Assembly: GCF_025567405.1 (NCBI RefSeq)
Contig: NZ_JAOQKJ010000003.1
Coordinates: 248,001-312,000 of the forward strand
Source of the DNA: Suilimivivens aceti
GTDB lineage: Bacteria; Bacillota; Clostridia; Lachnospirales; Lachnospiraceae
DNA length: 64,000 nt
Direction of reading: 5' to 3'
The position numbers and the translations under genes were made by a program. Under the pieces are notes generated by a model. That model saw nothing but the letters and a program-made list of their open reading frames with translations. It searched no databases and was not told the DNA's origin. Shown here piece by piece: positions 1 to 8,037 of the stretch. How positions within the stretch are numbered: the first letter of the stretch is position 1; every line of letters starts with the position of its first letter.

Positions 1-11
1 CTGCCGTCCTC

Positions 12-305
12 CTATTCAAATGTACGGGGTACTACGAACATCCCGTCTTTTTCTTCCGGCGCATTTTTCAGGATGGCTTCCCTGTCATCTCCATTGGTCA
101 CCACGTCCTCACGGAATACGTTGCTGACATGGAACACATGGGACATGGGCTCTACTCCTTCGGTATCCAGTTCGGAAAGCTTGTCAATATAATCAAGCAT
201 GCTTCCCATATCCTTCTTTGCCTGCTCCTTCTCTTCTTCAGAAAGCTCAAGCTTGGCAAGGATTCCTACATAATCAATGGTTTCGTCTGAAATGATATTT
301 GCCAC
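12..305 (-). CDS. gatC: Asp-tRNA(Asn)/Glu-tRNA(Gln) amidotransferase subunit C
   Basis: GatC is the small subunit of the GatCAB complex, which converts mischarged Glu-tRNA(Gln) and Asp-tRNA(Asn) to the amidated forms in the cytoplasm. The protein has the family pattern: an N-terminal helix (ETIDYVGILAKLELSEEE), then the linker that wraps GatA (EGVEPMSHVF), and a C-terminal FVVPRTFE. The frame is open up to a TTG at 323, but the GTG at 303-305 is the better start: AAAGGAAAG lies 6 bases upstream of it, giving about 98 residues. It lies 31 bases downstream of a thiolase gene on the same strand. gatA and gatB are not in the window and would lie to its left. Confidence 0.93.
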   Translation of the reverse strand: MANIISDETIDYVGILAKLELSEEEKEQAKKDMGSMLDYIDKLSELDTEGVEPMSHVFHVSNVFREDVVTNGDDREAILKNAPEEKDGMFVVPRTFE

Positions 306-336
306 GTTTTTCTTTCCTTTCAAAAAACTTCAGATA

Positions 337-1518
337 CTAATCTCTTGTGACGATGGCTGAGCAGCCCATACCGCCGCCTACGCAAAGGGTTGCAAGTCCC
401 TTCTTTGCATCTCTCTTTGCCATCTCATGAAGCAGGGTAACCAGAATACGGCAGCCTGATGCTCCTACCGGGTGTCCCAGTGCAATGGCACCACCGTTTA
501 CATTCAGCTTGTCCATATCAAAGCCAAGGTCATGTCCTACGGCTACGGACTGTGCTGCGAACGCTTCATTTGCCTCGATCAGATCAAAGTCAGAGATCTG
601 GTAGCCTGTCTTCTTCATAACCTTTCTGGTAGAAGCCACAGGACCTACACCCATGATACGTGGCTCTACGCCTGCCAGCTCACCGCCGATCCAGGTTCCC
701 ATAGGAGTAATGCCAAGCTCCTTTGCCTTCTCTTCGCTCATAACGATGATGGCTGCTGCACCGTCATTGATACCGGAAGAGTTGGCTGCTGTTACGATAC
801 CGCCTTCCTTAAATGCGGGACGGAGCTTACTGATGCCCTCTACGGTAACACCCTTACGGGGACCTTCATCTGTATCAAAAATAATGGTTTCTTTCTTTTT
901 CTTTACCTCTACCGGAACGATCTCATCCTTGAAGCGCCCTTCTGCCTGTGCCTTCTCACACTTGTTCTGGCTCCATGCGGCAAATTCATCAAGCTGCTGC
1001 CTTGTAAGTCCCCAGTCCTCTGCTACGTTCTCTGCTGTCATTCCCATATGATAGCCGCCAAAAGCATCATGCAGGGCATCACGCAGAAGCGCATCGTCCA
1101 TCATGGCTGCTCCCATACGGTAACCGAAACGTGCATCATAAAGAAGGTAAGGTGCCTTGCTCATATTCTCCATACCACCTGCCACGATGATATCAGCATC
1201 CCCACTGGCGATCAGCTTGGCTGCAAGGTTTACACAATGAAGACCGGAACCGCAGAGTACGTTAATCGTAGTCGCCGGAACCTCTACCGGGATTCCTGCG
1301 TTAACTGCTGCCTGTCTTGCAGGGTTCTGTCCAAGTCCTGCCTGGATGACACAGCCCATATATACCTCATCAACCTGCTCCGGCCTTATACCGGTTCTCT
1401 TCAGAGCCTCTTTGATCACAATGGTTCCCAGATCCGGTGCGGGTGTTGTACTTAAGGTACCTCCCATGGTTCCGATCGCTGTACGGCATGCGCCTGCTAA
1501 AACTACTTTTCTTGCCAT
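337..1518 (-). CDS. Acetyl-CoA C-acetyltransferase (thiolase), second copy
   Basis: This thiolase condenses two acetyl-CoA to acetoacetyl-CoA, or cleaves it, in the cytoplasm. All three catalytic signatures are present: the nucleophile Cys in NVLCGSG, the His of ALGHPVGASG, and the second Cys in CVGGGMG near the C-terminus. The length (393 aa) is normal. I chose the ATG at 1516-1518 because GGAAAAG precedes it; the open frame extends 11 codons upstream without a better site. It is a close paralogue of the thiolase that heads the butyrate operon at 21107-22291, but it stands apart from the pathway genes and is followed by gatC. Whether it serves butyrate synthesis or another 3-ketoacyl-CoA route cannot be told from sequence. 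Confidence 0.93.
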   Translation of the reverse strand: MARKVVLAGACRTAIGTMGGTLSTTPAPDLGTIVIKEALKRTGIRPEQVDEVYMGCVIQAGLGQNPARQAAVNAGIPVEVPATTINVLCGSGLHCVNLAAKLIASGDADIIVAGGMENMSKAPYLLYDARFGYRMGAAMMDDALLRDALHDAFGGYHMGMTAENVAEDWGLTRQQLDEFAAWSQNKCEKAQAEGRFKDEIVPVEVKKKKETIIFDTDEGPRKGVTVEGISKLRPAFKEGGIVTAANSSGINDGAAAIIVMSEEKAKELGITPMGTWIGGELAGVEPRIMGVGPVASTRKVMKKTGYQISDFDLIEANEAFAAQSVAVGHDLGFDMDKLNVNGGAIALGHPVGASGCRILVTLLHEMAKRDAKKGLATLCVGGGMGCSAIVTRD

Positions 1519-1604
1519 AATCTTTTCCTTCTTTCTTTTATGATAAATCATTATTCTTTACATGATTCTGTGCATGGCATTTCTGCCTGCACACATATAT
1601 TTGT

Positions 1605-1633
1605 AATTTACTACTTTTCCCCGCTTCTGTCCA
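1605..1633 (-). promoter_or_regulatory. Candidate promoter for the second thiolase gene
   Basis: Read on the minus strand: TGGACA at 1633-1628, a 17-base spacer, then TAAATT at 1610-1605, about 90 bases upstream of the thiolase start. The match to the SigA consensus is only moderate. Confidence 0.35.
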
Positions 1634-1672
1634 CTGTTTTGCGCTTCTGTCAGCACTCCTGCCGGTCTCTTA

Positions 1673-2257
1673 TCAGTCAGGATCATAATCTGTCGTCAGC
1701 TCAAAGACCGCTTCCATATCTGACTTGATCAGCTTATATACTCCTGCCTGCAGCTTCCCGTAGGGCTTCAGATCACAGGTTACGGTCGCTTTCGTCAGAT
1801 CCGGGATGCTGCAAGCAATATCATGCCATACGATATCACTTTCCGGCTCCACCTTCACAAAGGAATCTCCCTCCTGCCTCTGCAGCTCATAGTCCTCTCC
1901 GTAGGTCATCTCATAACCACTGTGGTTATCGATCTCAAGCGTCAGGATTCCATCTTCAAGCTTTACCGCTGTCATGGTCATTTCCAAGGGCATGGTAGAA
2001 ATGTTATTCTCCATAGGAATGATTCCTGTACTGCTTCCGCTCTCTGCATCAGCTGCTGTGCCCTCTTCTCCTGTTTCTCCTCCGGGAAGCTTTCCGGCAA
2101 GGAAAATAGAGGTTGGTCCGTCTGCTCCTCCGATGATAGAAACAGAAGCTCCGTTTTTGTGTATCGTTACATTTCTGGTAATCCATGTGCCTGCGCCGCA
2201 GACTGCTACGACGATACCCGCTATGATCCAGAATTTTTTATTTTTGTAAAAAGACAT
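1673..2257 (-). CDS. Membrane-anchored Ig-like protein carrying a decarboxylase beta-subunit-like motif
   Basis: A 194-residue protein with one N-terminal membrane segment (about residues 8-27) and an exported remainder. Residues about 39-55 read SIIGGADGPTSIFLAGK, which resembles the GGADGPT signature of the membrane-embedded beta subunit of Na+-translocating decarboxylases (OadB/GcdB). The rest of that large multi-pass protein is absent. A Gly/Glu/Ser-rich linker follows, then a C-terminal domain (about 85-190) resembling the small bacterial Ig-like domain of clostridial envelope proteins (GILTLEIDNHSGYEMTYGEDYELQ ... AGVYKLIK). AAGGAGGAGG precedes the ATG. The function is unknown; a decarboxylase annotation would be misleading. 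Confidence 0.8.
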   Translation of the reverse strand: MSFYKNKKFWIIAGIVVAVCGAGTWITRNVTIHKNGASVSIIGGADGPTSIFLAGKLPGGETGEEGTAADAESGSSTGIIPMENNISTMPLEMTMTAVKLEDGILTLEIDNHSGYEMTYGEDYELQRQEGDSFVKVEPESDIVWHDIACSIPDLTKATVTCDLKPYGKLQAGVYKLIKSDMEAVFELTTDYDPD

Positions 2258-2325
2258 TTTCTTCCTCCTCCTTTTCGTTCCAAAGCCCGGAAAATTGAGC
2301 GTTTGAATCGCTTAAATCATAATAC

Positions 2326-2353
2326 ATTGTATCAGATTCCCGGAATTTATAAA
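2326..2353 (-). promoter_or_regulatory. Extended -10 promoter for the Ig-like protein gene
   Basis: Minus strand: TGATACAAT (extended -10) at 2334-2326, with a weak TTTATA at -35 and a 16-base spacer, about 70 bases upstream of the ATG. Confidence 0.45.
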
Positions 2354-2502
2354 ACACCCAAAATTCAGTCTGTAGGAATGTGGCTATTTTCTGCCAGTAA
2401 AACGTAATAATGCAATATTTTTATCATTTAATTCGTGATAATTTGGGTGGAGAAATGGAAAAAGTGACGTAAAATCAAACATTTTTCTTTTTTATGGATT
2501 TA

Positions 2503-2511
2503 TGGTACAAT
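2503..2511 (+). promoter_or_regulatory. Extended -10 promoter next to the diguanylate cyclase start
   Basis: TGGTACAAT lies only six bases before the ATG at 2518. No Shine-Dalgarno sequence is visible upstream of that ATG or of the ATG at 2494. If this promoter is used, the mRNA would be leaderless or nearly so. The same TGGTACAAT box occurs upstream of the gene at 4468. Confidence 0.4.
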
Positions 2512-2517
2512 ACAAAT

Positions 2518-3951
2518 ATGAAAAAGAAAAAAGTTATTATTTTATCATCTCTTATCATATTATTTGCATTGGTATTGGAAGCAGGGATCCTGACATATGC
2601 CAACGAGAGAAATGCATACAGAACATCAACTGTCTTGCTTGATCGTGTTATCGCGGTGCTTAACAAAAATGATGAAACAAGGGGCAAGCTGATCCAGTCA
2701 CTGAAAGAGGATTATATTGTAAGAGCAAAATCAGTATCTTACATCCTGGATGCCAAGCCACAGGTAGAGTATGACATTGATGAATTATTAACGATTGCAG
2801 ATCTGATGTCAATAGACGAAATCCATTTGTTTGATGAATCTGGCTGTATTTATAGCGGTACTATGCCTCAATATTTTGGTTATAGTTTTGATTCCGGAGA
2901 GCAGATGGCTTATTTTAAACCAATGCTTTCAGATAAAGAACTGACTATGTGCCAGGATGTTGTCCCAAATACCGCAGAAGCCAAAAATATGATGTATGCC
3001 ATTACATGGAATGAAGATAAAACTAAAATGGTGCAGGTAGGAATTAAACCTAAGCGGCTGCTGGATGAAATGCGGCAGAATAATGTATCCTCTCTGGTTG
3101 ATGATATGCCAGTATATGAAGGTATGAAGATTTTTGTTGCCGGAACAACAGATAAGACAATTTCCGGAGCAACAGACAATAGTACTATCGGAAAAACGCT
3201 GGAGGAAATAGGAATCTCAACAAAGGATATACATAAAAATGAATCAAAGATCACCGATTTATTTATAAATGGAGAATCTTATCGTTGTGTGATGCGTCAG
3301 GATGAGAACTATATTGCTATAGTTGCGATGGAGCATACATTTTATAGACAGGGAACTATCTATGCTATACTGATTGTTGCGATATATCTGATTTTGGCAT
3401 CCCTTTGCATAATCTACATGATTTTCAGAGTCATGAGGGAAAAGTTTGAGAAAGAGAAGCTGTTCTATACTTCAACAACAGATGCGATAACAAAATGCCT
3501 TAATAGACGTGCTTACGAGGAAGACATTGCCAGACTTGATCCTCTTGAAGAGTGGATTTATATTTCTTTGGATCTGAATGGACTGAAGCATGAAAATGAT
3601 ACCTATGGGCATGTGGCAGGGGATGAGCTGATCTGTGCAGCCGCAGGATTCATGGAAAGCAGCTTCCATGAATATGGAAAAATATATAGGATTGGCGGCG
3701 ATGAGTTTGTAGTTATCGTAACAAAGCATATACATCAGTTTAAAGAAATGTTGAAGGAGTTTGATGATAGTGTAGCAAACTGGCATGGTGAGCTTGTGAA
3801 ATCAATGACAATTTCCTATGGCTATGTGTACAGTACAGAGCAGGAATGGGAAACTGTATATGATATCGCAAAAGCAGCAGACGATAGGATGTATCAGAGT
3901 AAGGAAATTTTCTATACTAAAAACGGGTCTGGCAAGAGAAAGGTCAGGTAG
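2518..3951 (+). CDS. Membrane diguanylate cyclase with extracytoplasmic sensor (GGDEF)
   Basis: The product would synthesise cyclic di-GMP from two GTP. Topology: a transmembrane helix at about residues 4-23, an extracytoplasmic Cache-like sensor region to about 280, a second transmembrane helix (about 285-308), then a cytoplasmic GGDEF domain. The active-site motif YRIGGDEFVVIV is intact (GGDEF at residues 393-397), as are TDAITKCLNRRAYE and LDLNGLKHENDTYGH. The inhibitory I-site (RxxD, five residues before GGDEF) is missing, which suggests no product inhibition through that site. I start at MKKKKV because the residues before it are not signal-like; an ATG at 2494 is also in frame. It stands alone, so its ligand and output are unknown. 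Confidence 0.88.
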   Translation: MKKKKVIILSSLIILFALVLEAGILTYANERNAYRTSTVLLDRVIAVLNKNDETRGKLIQSLKEDYIVRAKSVSYILDAKPQVEYDIDELLTIADLMSIDEIHLFDESGCIYSGTMPQYFGYSFDSGEQMAYFKPMLSDKELTMCQDVVPNTAEAKNMMYAITWNEDKTKMVQVGIKPKRLLDEMRQNNVSSLVDDMPVYEGMKIFVAGTTDKTISGATDNSTIGKTLEEIGISTKDIHKNESKITDLFINGESYRCVMRQDENYIAIVAMEHTFYRQGTIYAILIVAIYLILASLCIIYMIFRVMREKFEKEKLFYTSTTDAITKCLNRRAYEEDIARLDPLEEWIYISLDLNGLKHENDTYGHVAGDELICAAAGFMESSFHEYGKIYRIGGDEFVVIVTKHIHQFKEMLKEFDDSVANWHGELVKSMTISYGYVYSTEQEWETVYDIAKAADDRMYQSKEIFYTKNGSGKRKVR

Positions 3952-4133
3952 TTTATGTAGAAAACCAATATGTCTAAGCTGGAAATGGAACAGCTTTATA
4001 AAAACCGAAGAAAAAAGCTGCAGGAAACTCAAAAGCAGCAATTTCCCGCTTATACTGAAAAAACTGTGCAAACGGGAATCCTGAAAATAACGTAACTCTT
4101 CTGAAATATATCAGCCTATGTGGAGAATTATTA
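3952..4133. other. Intergenic stretch with one doubtful small ORF
   Basis: No terminator is obvious after the cyclase gene. A 41-codon frame runs from 3970 to 4095 on the plus strand (MSKLEMEQLYKNRRKKLQ...) but has no ribosome binding site and no recognisable family. I do not call it a gene. Confidence 0.3.
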
Positions 4134-4385
4134 TGCCAAATTATACTTTAAAACACAAGGATCATAATCTGTGTACCTTTGCACACAACCGTCATCAGAT
4201 TGATTATGCAGCATTCAAAAAGCTTCTCTAAACGAACTGCCACTTCCTCTCTGGTGGGTTTTTAATTACAAAGAAGAATTTATTGAATATGAAACTGAAG
4301 ATTTTCTTTTGCGAACGAAGAAGGCTGCTACCTCTTGGAAAACTGCCCGGCAATGAATAATTGATAGATCTATATATAGGAAATG
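4134..4385 (+). pseudogene. Decayed gene remnant, possibly HipA-like N-terminus
   Basis: A frame starting MPNYTLKHKDHNL stops after 32 codons at 4229-4231. It resumes one frame over as NELPLPLWWVFNYKEEF and IEYETEDFLLRTKKAA up to a stop near 4355. The opening resembles the start of the HipA-like core at 47-49 kb (MKCTFMHKRTPVAEL ... HLPIGI), but the match is weak and made by eye. At least two frame breaks make it non-functional as read. Confidence 0.25.
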
Positions 4386-4415
4386 TTGAATATCTTCGTG
4401 CACTTCAGGAAAATG

Positions 4416-4424
4416 TGGTACAAT
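4416..4424 (+). promoter_or_regulatory. Extended -10 promoter for the CGCAxxGCC gene
   Basis: TGGTACAAT, 43 bases before the ATG at 4468. No convincing -35 element is visible, as is common for extended -10 promoters. Confidence 0.5.
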
Positions 4425-4467
4425 AAGAATGTGTGAATCTATAAGATGACAAAAAGAAAGGATACTT

Positions 4468-4878
4468 ATGAAAATGGATAAGAAAGAACTTGCTATCGCA
4501 TACCATGATAAGAAATTCAACTGCTGTCAGGCTGTAGCCTGCGCTTTCGCTGGAGAAGTTGGCGTAAGTGAGGAAGTATTGTTCAAGGCTGGAGAAGGCT
4601 TCGGTCTTGGCATGGGCGGTATGGAAGGTACCTGCGGTGCCCTGTCAGGTGCTATCATGCTGGCTGGCATGAAGAACAGTGACGGAAACATCGAGAATCC
4701 CGCCACCAAGGCTTCTACCTACCAGCTTTCCAAAGAACTGCTGAACCAGTTCCGTGAGAAAACCGGCAGTACCGTATGTAAGGAGCTGAAGGGAATCGAA
4801 ACCGGCAAAGTACTGTGCTCCTGCCCTGACTGCATCCGTTGTGGTGTGGAAGTTGCTGAAAAGGTACTGTTCTCCTAA
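4468..4878 (+). CDS. CGCAxxGCC-family putative redox-active protein
   Basis: A 136-residue cytoplasmic protein of the C_GCAxxG_C_C family. The diagnostic cysteines are present: NCCQAVACAF near residue 18, GTCGALSGA near residue 55, a lone Cys in VCKELKG near 110, and the C-terminal CSCPDCIRCGVE. Members are thought to bind metal or carry out thiol redox chemistry; the substrate is not established. AAAGGAT precedes the ATG. The gene has its own promoter and is followed directly by the 82-bp repeat array, into which its transcript would read because no separate terminator is visible. Confidence 0.9.
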   Translation: MKMDKKELAIAYHDKKFNCCQAVACAFAGEVGVSEEVLFKAGEGFGLGMGGMEGTCGALSGAIMLAGMKNSDGNIENPATKASTYQLSKELLNQFREKTGSTVCKELKGIETGKVLCSCPDCIRCGVEVAEKVLFS

Positions 4879-4939
4879 AAGCTTTATTAAAGAAGCTCTC
4901 TTATCCCAGGCTGGTCTATTTATTGATGGCAGGCGGGGT

Positions 4940-5634
4940 ATGAGAGCTTCTTTTTGCTCTCCATGCCCCGCCCGGGACAACTTTTCTCTCTTCTTCCCTG
5001 TTTTTTCTTTGCCGGCGGGGCACCACAGCTCTCTTTCTTCTCCCATGCCCCGCCCGCCTCGGATTTCCTCTCTTCTTCCTTGTTTTTTCTCTGCCGGCGG
5101 GGCACCACAGGCTTCCTTTTGCTCCCCATGCCCCGCCCGCCTCGGATTTCCTCTCTTCTTCCCTGTTTTTTCTCTGCCGGCGGGGCACCACAGCTCTTTT
5201 TCTTATCCCATGCCCCGCCCGCCTCGGATTTTCTCTCTTCTTCCCTGTTTTTTCTTTGGCGGCGGGGCACCACAGGCTTCTTTTTGCTCTCCATGCCCCG
5301 CCCGGCTCGGATTTTCTCTCTTCTTCCCTGCTTTTTCTTTGACGGCGGGGCACCACAGCTCTTTTTCTTCTCCCATGCCCCGCCCGCCTTGGATTTCCTC
5401 TCTTCTTCCCTGCTTTTTCTTTGACGGCGGGGCACCAAAGGCTTCCTTTTGCTCCCCATGCCCCGCCCGCCTCGGATTTCCTCTCTTCTTCCCTGTTTTT
5501 TCTTTGGCGGCGGGGCACCACAGGCTTCCTTTTGATCTCCATGCCCCGCCCGCCTCGGATTTCCTCTCTTCTTCCCTGTTTTTTCTTTGGCGGCGGGGCA
5601 CCACAGCTCTTTTTCTTCTCCCATGCCCCGCCCG
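4940..5634. repeat. Tandem array of about 82-bp alternating hairpin repeats
   Basis: Nine copies of an ATGCCCCGCCC core begin at 4963, 5044, 5128, 5210, 5293, 5375, 5458, 5541 and 5623, a period of 81-84 bases. Each unit also carries GGCGGGGCACCA, the inverted complement of TGCCCCGCC, so every core can pair with a neighbour on either side. Between arms there are pyrimidine-only tracts on the plus strand such as CTCTCTTCTTCCCTGTTTTT. Two linker types tend to alternate (GCTTCCTTTTGCTC and CTCTTTTTCTTCTC). The array separates a plus-strand gene from a truncated minus-strand gene. Long open frames cross it in several frames on both strands, but only because the low-complexity sequence lacks stops. 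Confidence 0.92.
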
Positions 5635-5675
5635 GCCGCTCGGCCCGCAGCCCCATTCTCACAAAAACAGCGACG

Positions 5676-6420
5676 TCAAAGCCTTTCTGCGGATTTCCGC
5701 TTCCACGTCTTCCACATGCCTGCCAGATCATTCAGGCAGAACACCGTATCAAAATCAAGTCCTTCATCGATTGCCTCCTGAAGACGCGGCATGGCGATCT
5801 CTACCTGCCCCTCACACTCGATCTTTTTTACCACCTGTATGTTTTCATTGGCGGATACCGTATCCAGAAATCCGCCCACTCTTTCCCTTGCTAACCTTGC
5901 ACTCTCATGAGTCATCACGACCAGCTTCGCTGTATTATGCTTTTGAAGAAAATATTTTCCAATGATCACACCGGCCTCATAGTTGTCAGAGGTGATCGTA
6001 CAGTCTGCCGGGATGTCATCTGCGACAGCGGTATCTACCACAATGACCTTTCCCCCTGTCCCTTGCCTTTGTCAGCACATCCGCAAGGCTGTCTGCATCT
6101 GCCGGTGCTACCACAAGCGCCGAGATCCCCATATCCAGAAGCTCCCGGATCTGGGAGGCCTGCCTTACCGGATCAAGCGCCGGATCCCGGAGGATCATGC
6201 GGTCCCCTTCTGCCTCTACCCGGTAAGCCACTTCCTCACTGATGATCGTATAAAACTCATTATTCATGGTCATATAGCTGGCTCCGATAAGCCTTGCATC
6301 CTCCTTCTGCCCCAGGGAAAAATCCCTTCCCCCGAAGAAAAAGAAAAGAAGCACTGCCAGTATCACCACATTACAGACAGCCACTATGCCTGTCCTGAAA
6401 AATCTGTTTCTTTTTTCCAT
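5676..6420 (-). pseudogene. Broken periplasmic sugar-binding protein gene
   Basis: The ATG at 6420 follows GAGGAAGGAACT and opens a protein with a membrane/signal segment (RTGIVAVCNVVILAVLLFFFF) and a Peripla_BP_4-type fold (TMNNEFYTIISEEV ... MGISALVVAPADADSLADVL). The frame breaks in a G-run (plus-strand CCCCC at 6052-6056): one frame ends GKGHCGRYRCRR, while the other continues VVDTAVADDIPADCTITSDNYEAG to FDTVFCLNDLAGM. After that the family sequence is lost and the frame stops at 5676, just before the repeat array. About 80 C-terminal residues are missing. The indel could be an assembly error, but the lost C-terminus cannot be explained that way. Confidence 0.78.
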
Positions 6421-6477
6421 AGTTCCTTCCTCAAAATTATGGTCTCTGCATAATCGGGATAACATACTTTGGAGCAG

Positions 6478-6519
6478 AAAAAAAGTGCAGGAATTCCTTC
6501 ATGGATTTTCCTGCACTTT
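6478..6519 (-). terminator. Intrinsic terminator of the symporter gene
   Basis: AAAGTGCAGGAA at 6482-6493 pairs with TTCCTGCACTTT at 6508-6519; a run of seven T follows on the minus strand. Confidence 0.85.
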
Positions 6520-6544
6520 CAGTTTTATTTCTCCGTTTTGGCTT

Positions 6545-7954
6545 TTATTTCTTCTTCAGGCTGTCCAGATAATCCTTTGTCTCTGCAACAACAACACCAC
6601 TCAGTGCAATCACAGCAATCAGGTTGGGGATCGCCATCAGACCATTAAAGATATCGGCAATGGTCCATACAGCCTTTACCGTCATGAAGGGACCGATAAA
6701 GATTGCAAGGATATAAACCCACCGATACCCCTTTACCAGCTTCATATTACCTCCGGATAAATACTCCAGACACTTTTCGCTGTAGTAGTCCCATCCAAGA
6801 ATCGTGGTAAAGGCAAAGAAGATCAGGCAGACCATCAGGATAAAGGAGCATACCATATCAGGCAGCGGAAGACCCAGCTGGAATGCCCTCGTGGTAACAG
6901 CAACACCCTCAAGTCCCATATCCCAGGTTCCTGTGATGACAATGGAAAGTCCTGTCATGGTACAGATCACAAGCGTATCAATAATAGTTCCCATCATGGA
7001 AACAAGTCCCTGCTTGGCTGGCTCCTGAACCTGAGCTGCTGCAGCTGCAATAGGTGCACTTCCAAGACCTGCTTCATTAGAAAAGATACCTCTGGCAATA
7101 CCCTTCTGCATGGCTACGATCATGGCTCCCATCATACCACCGGCTGCTGCCTTCAGGCCAAAGGCACTCTGTACGATCAGCACGATCGCTGCCGGGATCT
7201 TGGTGATATTGCAGATCAGGATGACCAGTGCTGCAACTACATACAGGACTGCCATAAAGGGAACTATAACAGAGGCTACTGTGGAAATTCTCTTAAGCCC
7301 CCCGATAATAACAAGTGCCACACAGATGGTCAGGATAATACCTGCGATCACAACAGCGATAGAATAATCCATGCCAAATAAATGAATGGTAGTGGTACTG
7401 TCAGGATCAAAGAAGTTCTTGACCGCACTGGTAATACCATTTACCTGGGTAAAGGTTCCGATTCCGAAAAGTCCTACGCCCACGCCAAAGAAAGCGAAGA
7501 TCTTGGCAAGCCATTTCCACTTTTCGCCCATACCCTTTTCTATGTAATAAAAAGGGCCTCCGATGATATGTCCATCCTTCGCTACCACACGGTACTTCAC
7601 AGCAAGCAGACACTCAGAGTACTTGGTTGCCGTACCAAGAAGGGCAGCGATCCACATCCACAGAAGGGCTCCGGGACCGCCTGCTACAAGGGCAGTTGCC
7701 ACACCGACGATATTTCCGGTACCGATCGTAGCGGAAAGTGCGGTACAAAGCGCTGCAAAGCTGGATACCTCTCCATGCTCACCGGATTTCTCATTGGCTC
7801 TGATCAGACGGATGGCATGGGGAAGCTTCATGATCTGCAGTCCCTTCAGACGGATCGTCAGAAAGATACCTGCGGAAAGAATCAGGACGATCAGGGGAAT
7901 ACCCCATACCAGATCATCCACGGTCGTTAATACGTTACTGATTGCTTCTAACAT
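6545..7954 (-). CDS. Sodium:alanine/glycine symporter (AGCS family)
   Basis: A 469-residue inner-membrane carrier that co-transports alanine or glycine with Na+ (AlsT/DagA/AgcS family). About ten hydrophobic segments are seen. Family signatures include TALSATIGTGNIVGVATALVAGGPGALLWMW near residues 70-100 and GIFSNEAGLGSAPIAAA near residue 290. AGGTAGGAACAA precedes the ATG. The leader carries a glycine riboswitch aptamer (8222-8310) and a terminator (7995-8022), which argues that glycine is a substrate or signal. A structured intergenic repeat lies between aptamer and terminator. The gene is monocistronic, with its own terminator. Confidence 0.95.
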   Translation of the reverse strand: MLEAISNVLTTVDDLVWGIPLIVLILSAGIFLTIRLKGLQIMKLPHAIRLIRANEKSGEHGEVSSFAALCTALSATIGTGNIVGVATALVAGGPGALLWMWIAALLGTATKYSECLLAVKYRVVAKDGHIIGGPFYYIEKGMGEKWKWLAKIFAFFGVGVGLFGIGTFTQVNGITSAVKNFFDPDSTTTIHLFGMDYSIAVVIAGIILTICVALVIIGGLKRISTVASVIVPFMAVLYVVAALVILICNITKIPAAIVLIVQSAFGLKAAAGGMMGAMIVAMQKGIARGIFSNEAGLGSAPIAAAAAQVQEPAKQGLVSMMGTIIDTLVICTMTGLSIVITGTWDMGLEGVAVTTRAFQLGLPLPDMVCSFILMVCLIFFAFTTILGWDYYSEKCLEYLSGGNMKLVKGYRWVYILAIFIGPFMTVKAVWTIADIFNGLMAIPNLIAVIALSGVVVAETKDYLDSLKKK

Positions 7955-7994
7955 TTGTTCCTACCTCTCACTTCGTTTTGATTTTTGTAAATAC

Positions 7995-8022
7995 AAAAAA
8001 GAGCTGATAAAATCAGCCCTCC
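7995..8022 (-). terminator. Leader terminator ahead of the symporter gene (riboswitch expression platform)
   Basis: Minus strand: GAGGGCTGAT, a TTT loop, ATCAGCTC, then six T, ending 40 bases before the ATG. It lies downstream of the glycine aptamer, so it is the likely on/off element of the riboswitch. Confidence 0.75.
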
Positions 8023-8037
8023 AAAGAGTATAGAACA

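Noticed and set aside
472..1455. 327-codon plus-strand ORF
   Set aside because: Antisense shadow of the thiolase gene; Cys-rich, with no ribosome site or family.
1673..2257. Na+-translocating decarboxylase beta subunit
   Set aside because: Only one short motif is shared; the protein has one membrane helix, not the many-pass core of the real subunit.
4940..5634. CRISPR array
   Set aside because: Regular spacing and palindromic arms, but linkers are repeated rather than unique, the unit is about 82 bp, and no cas genes are present.
4841..5965. Long open frames on both strands across the repeat array (up to 374 codons)
   Set aside because: They are open only because the pyrimidine/purine-rich repeats lack stops. 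The period is not a multiple of three, frames change identity each unit, and no ribosome site or family is seen.
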